64,000 nt of DNA from Bacteroidaceae bacterium. GTDB taxonomy: Bacteria > Bacteroidota > Bacteroidia > Bacteroidales > Bacteroidaceae. Below, one piece after another: positions 16,543 through 24,050 of this stretch (the stretch's first letter is position 1; the number at the start of each line of letters is the position of its first letter). The DNA is taken from the NCBI GenBank assembly GCA_024398635.1, contig JAKSIV010000008.1:1-64000 (forward strand). The letters run 5' to 3'. Below the pieces are notes generated by a model that worked only from the letters and a program-made list of their open reading frames with translations, was not told the origin of the DNA and did not search any database. The translations under genes and the position numbers were made by a program.

Positions 16543-16588
16543 ATTAGGCATTGCAAAAACGTTGCAATTTCATTTTTGGGGTATCATC
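16543..16588 (-). promoter_or_regulatory. TTGCAA direct-repeat element, copy 2
   Basis: ATTAGGCATTGCAA-AAAC-GTTGCAA and a TTTCATTTTTGGGGTATCATC-like tail, colinear with 13898-13942. It lies 68 bases upstream of the small secreted gene start at 16475. Confidence 0.55.
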
Positions 16589-17154
16589 TTTTTCCAATTA
16601 TTACGATATCCTGTTACTTCATCAATAAATCTGTACTTGATGTGGGCTTGAATAGGTCCTGATATAACACAGAATGCAGATGTGAAGGTTACATCACAGC
16701 TGCTTGTATTCTGTCCTATTTCTATATATCCTGATGAGGTGGCCATGCAGCTTCGCATCTTGCTGGGGTCACAGCCCACGCCCGGAGCGGTAAGCTGGAT
16801 CCGGGCGGAGAGATGCCAGCGTTCAGGATGAGTGGTGTCTGTTAGCGTTAGGCGGCAGCGGATGATTATGGCGTTACCAATGGCTGGGGTTATCTGCAGG
16901 AGTTCTAATGCTGCAGAGGGGAATTCCGGAAAGGGCTGCGGTTCCGGAACGTGTTCATTGCCCAGCTGTGCGAAACCATGATAGGCGCTGACGAAGAGGT
17001 TGTAACCGCTTATGTGGTGATTGTTGTCATACGGCGGCGGACGATGGGACGGAACGGAAGTGGGCTCTGGCACCGGAGTGTAGCCGTGGGCACAGACCCG
17101 CAACGAGACGGCCGGGGAAAACCTGCAGAATGATGCTGTCCAGAGAATGCGCAA
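16570..17154 (-). CDS. Doubtful open frame, possibly a gene remnant
   Basis: 194 codons without a stop on the minus strand, but no ATG; the first usable start is TTG at 17154. Composition is more G+C-rich than neighbours and has an odd P/H-rich N-terminus (VPEPTSVPSHRPPPYDNNHH). The second half reads more like protein (LELLQITPAIGNAIIIRCRL, GYIEIGQNTSSCDVTFTSAF) with several cysteines. It overlaps the TTGCAA element at its 3' end. It may be a decayed gene or non-coding. No family recognised. Confidence 0.22.
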   Translation of the reverse strand: MRILWTASFCRFSPAVSLRVCAHGYTPVPEPTSVPSHRPPPYDNNHHISGYNLFVSAYHGFAQLGNEHVPEPQPFPEFPSAALELLQITPAIGNAIIIRCRLTLTDTTHPERWHLSARIQLTAPGVGCDPSKMRSCMATSSGYIEIGQNTSSCDVTFTSAFCVISGPIQAHIKYRFIDEVTGYRNNWKKMIPQK

Positions 17155-17251
17155 ACGATGATGGTTGTTGATTACTTGACAACCCGATCAGAGACCGGCT
17201 TAACTTTTTTGTTCTTACAAAAGGGAACTACTCCCTATAGTACTGTTTATG

Positions 17252-17680
17252 TCACGGACGTTTTAGTTCTTTGAGGTCTTTTTTTAATGTTTTCTTCAGG
17301 CTTCTACTGAGTTTTTTATTTTCCTTTTTATTCTTCTTTTGCTTTTTCTCCAGGTCTTTGAGCAGTTTCTTGTGAGTCTCTTCACGTGCTTTGTCGTCAT
17401 ATTTATCTCCATACTGACTGTACATGATGCTGTCCAACTGACAGAAAAGAGCATCATACATTTCTTGTATGTTGACATTATCTCCTTCTATTGTCACTCT
17501 GATGTCAAAAGTACTGTCTGCCGGATTGACTTCAGTGAGTGAGTAAGTATCATGCCCTTGAGATTTTACATGAGTAAATTCAATCTGAGTTCCGGATGTT
17601 GCAATTTGAGCTCCGAGTGCTAACGGGAAGCAGGCTAAAGAAATAAAACAGAATAATTTAAGAACTAAGTATTTCTTCAT
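17252..17680 (-). CDS. Small secreted lysine-rich hypothetical protein
   Basis: About 142 residues from ATG 17680; the longer frame begins with TTG. N-terminal signal peptide (YLVLKLFCFISLACFPLALG, cut near AQ). The middle (FDIRVTIEGDNVNIQEMYDA) is mixed. The C-terminal 50 residues are almost all charged and strongly helical, with KKLLKDLEKKQKKNKKENKK and a repeat of KKTLKKDLKELK. No family recognised. Such lysine-rich tails can bind nucleic acid or envelope polymers, but this is only a guess. No partner genes are close. Confidence 0.55.
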   Translation of the reverse strand: MKKYLVLKLFCFISLACFPLALGAQIATSGTQIEFTHVKSQGHDTYSLTEVNPADSTFDIRVTIEGDNVNIQEMYDALFCQLDSIMYSQYGDKYDDKAREETHKKLLKDLEKKQKKNKKENKKLSRSLKKTLKKDLKELKRP

Positions 17681-17854
17681 ATACAATGCTGGTTTAATGA
17701 GCTGGTCTTGTTGAAATGGTTGAAGGTTTTTAGTACCATAACGATTGGTTTCTGCAAATTAAGGGATTATCACTGGTATTTGCAAGAATACCGGAGAAGA
17801 TTACGCGCACCGGATGGCGGGATGCGGGCCGTTGTGGGCCGCACCCTAAAATGA

Positions 17855-18247
17855 AGCCGGGAACGGGGCCCACGCCACCAATGGCGGCGGGGGGCCCGAG
17901 CACGCTACCGAGGAGTGACGCGGAGGCAGTACCTGGAGAGGGACGCTGTGCGGACCCGGAGGCGCATCAGGAGGAAGATTGGCGATGAGAGGTATGAGGT
18001 GATTTTCGGGCCTATCGAGAGGGCATCGGCCAAAGCGGTGGCTCAGGATGAGAAGGCGGTGGCTGTGGAGGCTGAGGTGCTGCCGGTGGCGAAGGCTGGC
18101 AAACAGGAGGGGAAGAAGGAGAAGATGAAGTTCGGCTATGCGGTGAGCAGCTGCTTTAGGAAGATGTTTACGTTCAGCGGCAGGGCCAGGCGGGGGACGG
18201 TTGGTGAGAATGAGTATGGGGCGGACCCGGTTAGGATAATTGGATGA
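17855..18247 (+). pseudogene. Remnant of a DUF805 gene with its membrane core deleted
   Basis: Open frame without ATG (a GTG at 17915). It aligns in two blocks with the intact gene at 20045-21067. LERDAVRTRRRIRRKIGDER and VIFG match VTKEAVRIRKYRLREKLSDK and TLFG. KMKFGYAVSSCFRKMFTF and GRARR match KMTFGKAVATCFSKLFTF and GRARR. Directly after GRARR it jumps to GENEYGADPVRIIG, matching the intact C-terminus GPNSYGPDPIR. Roughly 120 codons holding all transmembrane helices are missing in frame, and the N-terminus is also eroded. Base composition is more G+C-rich than the intact copy. Probably non-functional, though a short soluble protein could still be made. Confidence 0.65.
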
Positions 18248-18259
18248 TTTGCAAAGACT

Positions 18260-18330
18260 AAAAAGTATGAGATAAATGCGCTTTATCTCAAGAAAAAATC
18301 GAGATAAAGTACAAAAATGTCATACTTTTT
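18260..18330 (+). promoter_or_regulatory. Nested inverted repeats with alternative pairing
   Basis: Outer arms AAAAAGTATGA (18260-18270) and TCATACTTTTT (18320-18330) enclose three copies of one 8-mer in alternating orientation: GAGATAAA (18269), TTTATCTC (18282) and GAGATAAA (18301). The middle copy can pair with either flank, so two exclusive hairpins are possible. It sits between the DUF805 remnant and ATPase 3 and could act as a terminator, an attenuator or a protein-binding array. Confidence 0.55.
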
Positions 18331-18353
18331 GTTTTATGAACGTATTATTCCAT

Positions 18354-18361
18354 TATATTCG
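18354..18361 (+). promoter_or_regulatory. -7 box for ATPase 3
   Basis: TATATTCG, one mismatch to TAnnTTTG, 23 bases before ATG 18385. Confidence 0.45.
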
Positions 18362-18384
18362 CAGCAGAATAAATAGCATTTGTT

Positions 18385-19821
18385 ATGCCTATATCCAAGA
18401 TTATTGCCCGTGAGGCCGAGATGGCGGAACTGAAGAGATGTTATGAGTCAGACCGCTCAGAATTTGTAATAGTGTATGGACGCCGACGTGTGGGAAAAAC
18501 TTTCCTGGTTGATACTTTCTTTGACAAGAAGTATGACTTTACATACGTAGGCGGTCATAAGCTGTCTAAAGAAAAGCAACTGCGTGGATTTGCAAAGGCA
18601 TTGAAGAAGGCGGCAGGATTGAAACTCCAGCCAAAATTCCAGTCATGGGAGGAAGCCTTTGATGCGCTTGAAGAGTTTATTGAGTCTCTGCCTCAAGAGA
18701 AGAGGAAGGTGATATTCATTGATGAGATGCCATGGATTGATACTCCTAAATCTGAGTTCGTTGAGGCATTGGAGTCATTCTGGAATGGTTGGGGGTCCCG
18801 CAGAACGGACATCATGATGATTGCAAGCGGATCAGCATCGTCATGGATGATGGATAAGCTGGTGGATAATCCGGGAGGACTGCATGCCAGAATTACAAAC
18901 AACATTTACATACGCCCGTTTACACTCAAAGAGACGGAGGAGTATTTGATAAGCCGAGGATTCCATTGGAGTTACTACCAGATTCTGCAACTGTATATGG
19001 TTATGGGAGGTATTCCGTTCTATTTAAGTTTACTGGATAAGGAGCAGCCCCTTATTGCTAATATAGACCGTCTGTTTTTCCGTAAGAATGCAGAGCTTAG
19101 AACGGAGTTTGATGAGCTGTACAATGCTGTATTCAACAGAGCGGACAAGTATCTGGAGGTTGTCAGCATACTGAACAAGAATCATGACGGGATGACATTC
19201 AGTGAGATTAAGAAAGCTGCCAGTCTTGACGGTGACCGCTTAACCATTGTCCTGAAGAACCTGGAACGGTGTGATTTTATTATCTCTTTCCAGCAATACG
19301 GCAACAAGTCCAGAGGAACGCTCTATAGACTTGTGGATTTCTATACTCTGTTCTATTACAAGTTTGTGGATGCTATTGATAGCAAGGATGAGCAATGGTG
19401 GACACATAACTACAACTCACATTCTATAGAATCATGGCAGGGATATGCTTTTGAATTGATATGCTTTACCCATCTTGACCAGATACGGCAGAAGCTGGGG
19501 ATATCGGGTATATCAACATCGGCATCATCATGGCGTTTTATACCGTCAAAGAACAGCGATGAACACAAGGCGCAGATAGATCTTGTTATAGAAAGAGGCG
19601 ACCGTACCATCAATCTTTGTGAGATGAAATACAGCGTGGGGCCTTATCAGATAAAGAAGAGGTACGCTGAAGAACTGAGGGAGAGAATGCAGGTGTTCAA
19701 GGAAAAAGAGCAAACCACGTATGCTCTTAACTGCACATTTGTGACGACATTTGGGGTTGCTGATGGGGTTAACAAGGATGTTGTGGATTCTGAGGTTACG
19801 GCAGAAGATTTGTTCAAGTAG
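18385..19821 (+). CDS. Archaeal-type AAA ATPase with DUF234-like nuclease end (ATPase 3)
   Basis: 478 residues. It follows the archaeal ATPase/DUF234 layout: P-loop GRRRVGKT (about 32-39), Walker B KVIFIDEMPW (about 112-121), and sensor IASGSASSWM. Next comes a winged-helix middle (MTFSEIKKAASLDGDRLTIV, then LERCDFI) and a C-terminal PD-(D/E)xK-like core AQIDLVIERGDRTINLCEMK (D...ExK). Its biological role is not established. These genes are common and mobile in Bacteroidetes. It has its own promoter and terminator (19857-19891). Third AAA ATPase of the region, but not closely similar to ATPases 1 and 2. Confidence 0.85.
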   Translation: MPISKIIAREAEMAELKRCYESDRSEFVIVYGRRRVGKTFLVDTFFDKKYDFTYVGGHKLSKEKQLRGFAKALKKAAGLKLQPKFQSWEEAFDALEEFIESLPQEKRKVIFIDEMPWIDTPKSEFVEALESFWNGWGSRRTDIMMIASGSASSWMMDKLVDNPGGLHARITNNIYIRPFTLKETEEYLISRGFHWSYYQILQLYMVMGGIPFYLSLLDKEQPLIANIDRLFFRKNAELRTEFDELYNAVFNRADKYLEVVSILNKNHDGMTFSEIKKAASLDGDRLTIVLKNLERCDFIISFQQYGNKSRGTLYRLVDFYTLFYYKFVDAIDSKDEQWWTHNYNSHSIESWQGYAFELICFTHLDQIRQKLGISGISTSASSWRFIPSKNSDEHKAQIDLVIERGDRTINLCEMKYSVGPYQIKKRYAEELRERMQVFKEKEQTTYALNCTFVTTFGVADGVNKDVVDSEVTAEDLFK

Positions 19822-19856
19822 GTATAATCACGGCTTATTATTGGGAAAAGGACTGG

Positions 19857-19891
19857 AAAGGCTGGTTGTGCAACCTGCCTTTTCTGTTTTA
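19857..19891 (+). terminator. Intrinsic terminator after ATPase 3
   Basis: AAAGGCTGGTT / AACCTGCCTTT, an 11-bp stem with one mismatch and loop GTGC, then a short T-rich tail. It begins 36 bases after the stop. Confidence 0.75.
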
Positions 19892-20009
19892 TTCCAATGG
19901 GAACCAAGAATGAATATGAGTTATACCTGAAAGTGTTTTAAAGTACCACCGAGGGTAAAATGTAACGTTACAGTAACGCTTTGGGGTTGCTTTGCTATAC
20001 TGCAGGGAT

Positions 20010-20017
20010 TATCTTTG
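20010..20017 (+). promoter_or_regulatory. -7 box for the DUF805 gene
   Basis: TATCTTTG, a perfect TAnnTTTG match, with TTG at 19987-19989 (20-base spacer). It places the transcript start near 20024 and therefore rules out the upstream start at 20015 in favour of ATG 20045. Confidence 0.7.
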
Positions 20018-20044
20018 CAGTGTACTAAAATTAAAACTGACCTG

Positions 20045-21067
20045 ATGGAGGATTTGACCGCATTACTTAAAGAATGCTCAGCTGCTTTTAAGGAGACTGA
20101 AGAGTACCGTATTCTGAGCGCTTACACTACAAGAGACAGCCGTTTTACGTTTGATGAGCGCCTGGCTATTACAAAGAGCGTGGAACAGACGTTCAAGCCA
20201 TTCTTTGATAAGATGAAAGCTGACGTGCCTACTCTTTCAGATACCGACCTGCTGTTCTGTGCCCTGAGTACTCAGGGTCTTGAGACCGTTGCCATAGCTG
20301 AATGTTTCTCCGTAACTAAGGAGGCTGTCAGGATCAGAAAGTACCGCCTGCGTGAAAAACTGAGCGACAAATGGTTCACAACGCTGTTCGGGGAGCAGAA
20401 ACGTTACAATTCCGAAAGTGTAACGTTACATACTGAGCCGGCCCAGCCAACCGAAATACCTTTGCCCACAGAACCAATTAAAAACGCAAAGGTTATGAAA
20501 GAAAAAATGACATTCGGTAAGGCTGTTGCCACATGCTTCAGCAAGTTATTCACATTCAAGGGACGCGCACGCCGTTCAGAGTATTGGTATTTCATGCTGT
20601 TCCTTATCATACTGCAAGGTGTGATGATGGCAGGAGGTGAGATTTTTGACACCCTGATATCTTTTGGCCAGAGCCAGGGAGCTGATGTTACCATGAAGTT
20701 TGCAGGCTCATATTTGCAAAAGGTATTGTTATGGGTGCTCTATTTTATGGGATTAACAGTAACAGTACGCAGACTTCACGATGTTGACTGCAACGGATGG
20801 TTTATACTGTTGCTGTATGTGCTGCCTATCATTATAACCGAGTTAGAGACTTATTCTCTTTACTCAGTAGGCGTGGCATTTGATTCGGCAACTGTTTCTC
20901 CAAATATTATAGCCGGAACACTTAAATCACATCTGATGATTATCTTCTTTGTTACCATAGCCCTGATAGCATCATTCATTATTTACTGCAAGCCGGGAAC
21001 AGAAGGGCCCAACTCTTATGGTCCTGATCCGATACGTTCAGTTGTCAAGGAGGTAGAAGAGAAGTAA
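20045..21067 (+). CDS. DUF805 membrane protein with N-terminal sigma/LuxR-like helix-turn-helix
   Basis: 340 residues. The N-terminal about 120 residues are soluble and contain a helix-turn-helix-like segment, ALSTQGLETVAIAECFSVTK then EAVRIRKYRLREKL, as in sigma-70 region 4 or LuxR-type domains. A linker follows, then the DUF805 domain from KMTFGKAVATCFSKLFTFKG: GRARRSEYWYFMLF, four hydrophobic helices (about 185-205, 225-247, 260-280, 300-320), the signature TVRRLHDVDCNGWF, and the terminal GPNSYGPDPIR. The fusion suggests a membrane-tethered DNA-binding protein; this is inference. The start was chosen from the promoter at 20010-20017. A deleted relative lies at 17855-18247. Confidence 0.8.
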   Translation: MEDLTALLKECSAAFKETEEYRILSAYTTRDSRFTFDERLAITKSVEQTFKPFFDKMKADVPTLSDTDLLFCALSTQGLETVAIAECFSVTKEAVRIRKYRLREKLSDKWFTTLFGEQKRYNSESVTLHTEPAQPTEIPLPTEPIKNAKVMKEKMTFGKAVATCFSKLFTFKGRARRSEYWYFMLFLIILQGVMMAGGEIFDTLISFGQSQGADVTMKFAGSYLQKVLLWVLYFMGLTVTVRRLHDVDCNGWFILLLYVLPIIITELETYSLYSVGVAFDSATVSPNIIAGTLKSHLMIIFFVTIALIASFIIYCKPGTEGPNSYGPDPIRSVVKEVEEK

Positions 21068-21099
21068 GGCATTTATCGGTATTACAAACTAAAAGATAA

Positions 21100-21132
21100 G
21101 GGAACTGGCTGTTTGGTTAGTTCCCTTGTTTT
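21100..21132 (+). terminator. Intrinsic terminator after the DUF805 gene
   Basis: GGGAACT / AGTTCCC, a 7-bp stem with a 12-base loop and TTGTTTT tail, 33 bases after the stop. Confidence 0.75.
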
Positions 21133-21244
21133 ATGTTACTGCTGTTACATCAAAGAGCCGGGGCCATTTGCAGACCGCCCCGTAATCATCAGCTTTCGTG
21201 AAAGGTGATGGTTACGGGACGGAACCGAGGCGAAGCAGCGGATG

Positions 21245-21603
21245 TTACGCAGGTACTTGGGTTAGCTGCTTGCGCAGATCCTGGACTTCGGTCTTAAGTT
21301 GGACATTCTCCTTGCAGAGTTGGTCTACTGAGGTCTTGAGTTCTCCGTTCTCACGGCGGAGTGCTACGACCTCACGATTCACTGTGGTCAGGTCCTCGAT
21401 AAGGCGTTTGTTCTCCAGACTGAGGATATCGATGGAGTCTTGCATCGACTTGAGGGCGTCATTGCGGCGCTGTCTATTGTTGCGCTGCTGGTGATGGTAC
21501 TCGTTGTTTGGGTGCTGGAGATGTGTTTGGTGCTCCGGCAGGCGGACATCAGGAGTATGATTACTGCCGTGATGATAAGGTGGATTGGGCGTATTTTGTT
21601 CAT
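21245..21603 (-). pseudogene. Frameshifted lipoprotein with coiled-coil end
   Basis: ATG 21603 opens a lipoprotein signal peptide (IHLIITAVIILLMSACRSTK, lipobox MSAC) and a T/S-rich stretch ending IDSAA, then the frame soon stops (21388). The -1 frame takes over without a stop as NDALKSMQDSIDILSLENKR and a long heptad coiled coil (LIEDLTTVNREVVALRRENG, then ELKTSVDQLCKENVQLKTEV), ending at 21245. Joined, they make about 118 residues. This is similar in plan to the lipoprotein at 30762-31160, and in its first 45 residues to the one at 28602-29315 (CHSTKSITTTQSTATSISQK, then EIDSTAQ). The coiled-coil frame has no start or membrane segment of its own, so a frameshift is more likely than two overlapping genes. 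It lies just outside the left end of the mobile element. Confidence 0.55.
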
Positions 21604-21838
21604 GGCGTTTGTGTTGTGTTTTTCTGTTATATGAACAAAGATAGCTATAAATCTGGAGTATAGATACCTCTTGGCGGGGTTTTGTTTCTCAGTATCAGGG
21701 AGATTGGTTGATAGAGAGTGATGGAGTGTAAAGATAGTGTAGTGTGTTTATTAGGACTGAAAAATTTTTATCACCCGGATGAAATGCGCTACCTTTACAT
21801 CAAGAAAGTACGTGAGTACTGACAATTTTATCTACACC

Positions 21839-21884
21839 GAATCCGGATTTCTCTGCAAAAAGAGGGGTCCGGATTCACCTTTTT
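21839..21884 (+). terminator. Orphan intrinsic terminator
   Basis: GAATCCGGA / TCCGGATTC, a perfect 9-bp outer stem containing an inner CTCT/AGAG stem, followed by CTTTTT. No gene ends upstream on the plus strand. A weak -7 like box (TACCTTTA at 21790-21797) could drive a transcript of about 80 bases. The rest of the stretch 21604-21838 shows nothing I recognise. Confidence 0.6.
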
Positions 21885-21948
21885 AGGCCTATTGGAGATT
21901 GACGGAGACCCAAAATGATGGTACCTTTTTCGGGGTGGGTAAAAAATT

Positions 21949-21997
21949 ATCGCCCTCACAGTGTGTTGTGAGAGCGATTTGGCGTGAACCGCTCGGG
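21949..21997 (-). repeat. Left attachment site: degenerate tRNA-Lys 3' end with its terminator
   Basis: GTGAACCGCTCGGGATT (from 21984) matches the 3' end of the tRNA-Lys gene (GTGATCCGCTCGGGGTT from 29531) with few changes. Next to it is a hairpin ATCGCCCTCACA / TGTGAGAGCGAT (21949-21978) followed on the minus strand by six T, laid out just like the terminator at 29495-29526. Read as the tRNA 3' end displaced by integration (attL), diverged since. The pairing of tRNA end and terminator at both borders is seen; the att role is inferred. Confidence 0.65.
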
Positions 21998-22103
21998 ATT
22001 AGTATCGGCGGTTTTGGATGGTTAGTTAATTGGGTTAGAAGTCTGATATATAGAGAGATAGTGATTATTGAGGAAGATTGAAAATTATTGGTGGTTGAAA
22101 AAA

Positions 22104-22121
22104 GTGGTACAAAAGTGGTAC
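22104..22121 (+). repeat. Arm-type repeat pair, left end
   Basis: AAAAGTGGTAC twice in tandem (GTGGTAC at 22104-22110 and 22115-22121, 11-bp period), immediately before the integrase promoter. The same tandem pair occurs at 29454-29471. Likely integrase arm-binding sites, which would also let integrase control its own promoter. Confidence 0.65.
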
Positions 22122-22138
22122 ACTGTTTAGATTATGAT

Positions 22139-22146
22139 TATCTTTG
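22139..22146 (+). promoter_or_regulatory. -7 box of the integrase gene
   Basis: TATCTTTG, a perfect TAnnTTTG match, 57 bases before ATG 22204 and 18 bases after the arm-type repeats. Confidence 0.65.
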
Positions 22147-22203
22147 TGCAGAGATAATTGTGACCGGTTTTTTGCCTATTATTAATTTAATTGTGTCCTT
22201 GAT

Positions 22204-23613
22204 ATGCCTTGCAAATTTCTGTTTGACAAAGATGGAACGGTTAAGATTCGCGTCAGAATGAAGCGTTTTATTGATGGTGTTCCCCATGAAGTAGTAAACC
22301 AGAGACAGCTTATTCCGAACCTTAAGATTACGGAGGCGGACTGGAAAAAGTACCATGCCTATAGAAATGAAAATTTACGGACGGAGTTCCTGAAGGATAA
22401 CGAACTGTTTGATAAAAGCCTCAAAATGCTGGACTCTATCAGGAGTCGTGTTGACCAGGCTGGGTATGACCTTAATGCTCAGAAACTCCGTGAAATTATC
22501 ATTGAAGTGGTGAATGAAAAAGAGAACGAAACTCTGAAGAAGATTGAAGCGGAGAGGAAGAAGGAGGAAGAGGAGAAATTAGAGGCTAAGAAGCGGAAGA
22601 ATAAGATGACTCTGGTCAAGTTCATTGACCAGTACATTCAGGATGTTAAGGATGGGACTCGTACTACTTTGGCTCATGGACGGACATTTGTTCAGGGCTC
22701 CCGTTTTAGCCTGACAAATTCTTTGGGACACTTCAAAGAGTTCATGAAGGATACCGGTATTACTTATGACTTCCAGGATGTTGATTTGGATTGCTATGTG
22801 AAGTATAAGGCTTGGCTGATGGCCCAGGATATTAGCAAGGACAAGGAGGATCCTAAGCATGAGCCGGTTCACTATGCAGATAATACTATAGGTGGTTTCA
22901 TCAAGAAGTTGAAGTGTGTGCTGCGTGCTGCGGAGAGCCGCGGATATCCTGTTAATCCGGCTTACAAGAGTACTGAGTTCAAGGCACAATCATCTATTGA
23001 TGTGGATACCATCTATCTGACCCGTGAGGAGGTGGAGAGGTTTGAGAAGGTGGACCTTACACAAAAGGAGGATGGGAAGAATCTGGAGCTGGCACGTGAC
23101 ATTTTTTTGGTGGGTGTTTGGACTGCTCAGCGTGTTTCTGATTATAACAACCTGAAGCCGGAGAACATCAAGGTGGTGGATAACAATGGTACGCCTATGA
23201 CGTATATCTCCATTCATCAGCAGAAGACCGGCAGGCTTGTGGAGATTCCTTGTAATGCGAAAGTTCGTGAGATCCTGAATAAGTATCCTAAGGGTCTGCC
23301 CCACCTTAGCGACCAGAAGATAAACAAGTACATCAAGGATATTGGCAAGATGGCTAAGATTGATGAGGTGGTCGAGGTTAAGGGTAGCCGCGGTGGCCAG
23401 GTGATTAAGGAGTACTACAAGAAATACGACTTGATTTGCACGCATACGGCCAGGCGTACCGGTGCGACACTTATGTACCTGGATGGGATTGCCATTTATG
23501 ACATCATGAAGGTTACCGGACACAAGAGCGTTACCACTCTGGAGAAGTACATTAGGGCTGACAAACTGGAGGTAGCGCAGAAGCTGGTGCTTCAGTATGA
23601 TTACTTTAAGTAG
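22204..23613 (+). CDS. Tyrosine-type site-specific integrase
   Basis: 469 residues. It catalyses integration and excision through a covalent 3'-phosphotyrosine. Domains in order: N-terminal arm-binding beta domain (KFLFDKDGTVKIRVRMKRFI), a long charged coiled coil (about 95-135, rich in E and K), the SAM-like core-binding domain (about 140-260), and the catalytic domain. Visible catalytic residues: Arg in GVWTAQRVSDYNNL, His and Arg in HTARRTGATLMYLDG (HxxR), His in VTGHKSV, and Tyr in TLEKYIRADK. Intact. It sits 200 bases inside the left border and transcribes inward. The 40-residue charged coil is longer than in many relatives. Confidence 0.95.
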   Translation: MPCKFLFDKDGTVKIRVRMKRFIDGVPHEVVNQRQLIPNLKITEADWKKYHAYRNENLRTEFLKDNELFDKSLKMLDSIRSRVDQAGYDLNAQKLREIIIEVVNEKENETLKKIEAERKKEEEEKLEAKKRKNKMTLVKFIDQYIQDVKDGTRTTLAHGRTFVQGSRFSLTNSLGHFKEFMKDTGITYDFQDVDLDCYVKYKAWLMAQDISKDKEDPKHEPVHYADNTIGGFIKKLKCVLRAAESRGYPVNPAYKSTEFKAQSSIDVDTIYLTREEVERFEKVDLTQKEDGKNLELARDIFLVGVWTAQRVSDYNNLKPENIKVVDNNGTPMTYISIHQQKTGRLVEIPCNAKVREILNKYPKGLPHLSDQKINKYIKDIGKMAKIDEVVEVKGSRGGQVIKEYYKKYDLICTHTARRTGATLMYLDGIAIYDIMKVTGHKSVTTLEKYIRADKLEVAQKLVLQYDYFK

Positions 23614-23732
23614 AAATGCTTTAGATTACCCTTATAGACAGGGAAATAGGTGCCTGTTTCTTTAAGAAAAGGACTGTTTTCTTGCCATTTCGCCTAAAAT
23701 ATTGTAATCTTGCAGCTGAAAATACAGTGAGC

Positions 23733-24050
23733 ATGAATAAATCTTTCTTGAACGCCATAAAGAAATATAGCCGCCAGCTGATGCCCAAAGGCACAAGGGT
23801 GGTTCTATTCGGGTCGCAGGCTCGCGGTGATGCCAACGCTGAGTCTGACTGGGACCTACTGATTCTTATGGCCAAGCCGGAGATTGAATATGCTGATTTT
23901 GATGTTTACGCCTATCCGCTTGTAGAACTGGGATGGAAGAACAATGAGCAGGTATCACCTATCATCTACACTTTTGAGGAATGGCAGAAACGCAGACCGA
24001 CATCTTTCTACCACAATGTTGAATCTGAAGGAATAGAACTATGCCATTGA
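23733..24050 (+). CDS. Minimal nucleotidyltransferase (MNT, antitoxin of a HEPN/MNT pair)
   Basis: About 105 residues from ATG 23733, preceded by a TAATCTTG -7-like box. The polymerase-beta-type motif GSQARGDANAESDWDLLIL fits GSx10DxD, with the two metal-binding aspartates in DWD. In HEPN/MNT modules such proteins (MntA) inactivate the HEPN RNase, in the studied cases by adding AMP to it. It overlaps the HEPN gene by 10 bases, so the two are coupled. The order (antitoxin first) is one of the usual ones. It probably stabilises the element or defends against phage. Confidence 0.88.
   Translation: MNKSFLNAIKKYSRQLMPKGTRVVLFGSQARGDANAESDWDLLILMAKPEIEYADFDVYAYPLVELGWKNNEQVSPIIYTFEEWQKRRPTSFYHNVESEGIELCH

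Noticed and set aside
21388..21603. Spanin-like nested lipoprotein (Rz/Rz1 style) with the coiled coil at 21245-21445
   Set aside because: Upstream of the coiled coil its frame has no start and no membrane anchor (reads QNTPNPPYHHGSNH...), so a frameshifted single gene explains the data better.
22579..23523. Long minus-strand open frames inside the integrase
   Set aside because: Leucine/isoleucine/histidine-rich antisense shadows of a fully motif-supported integrase.
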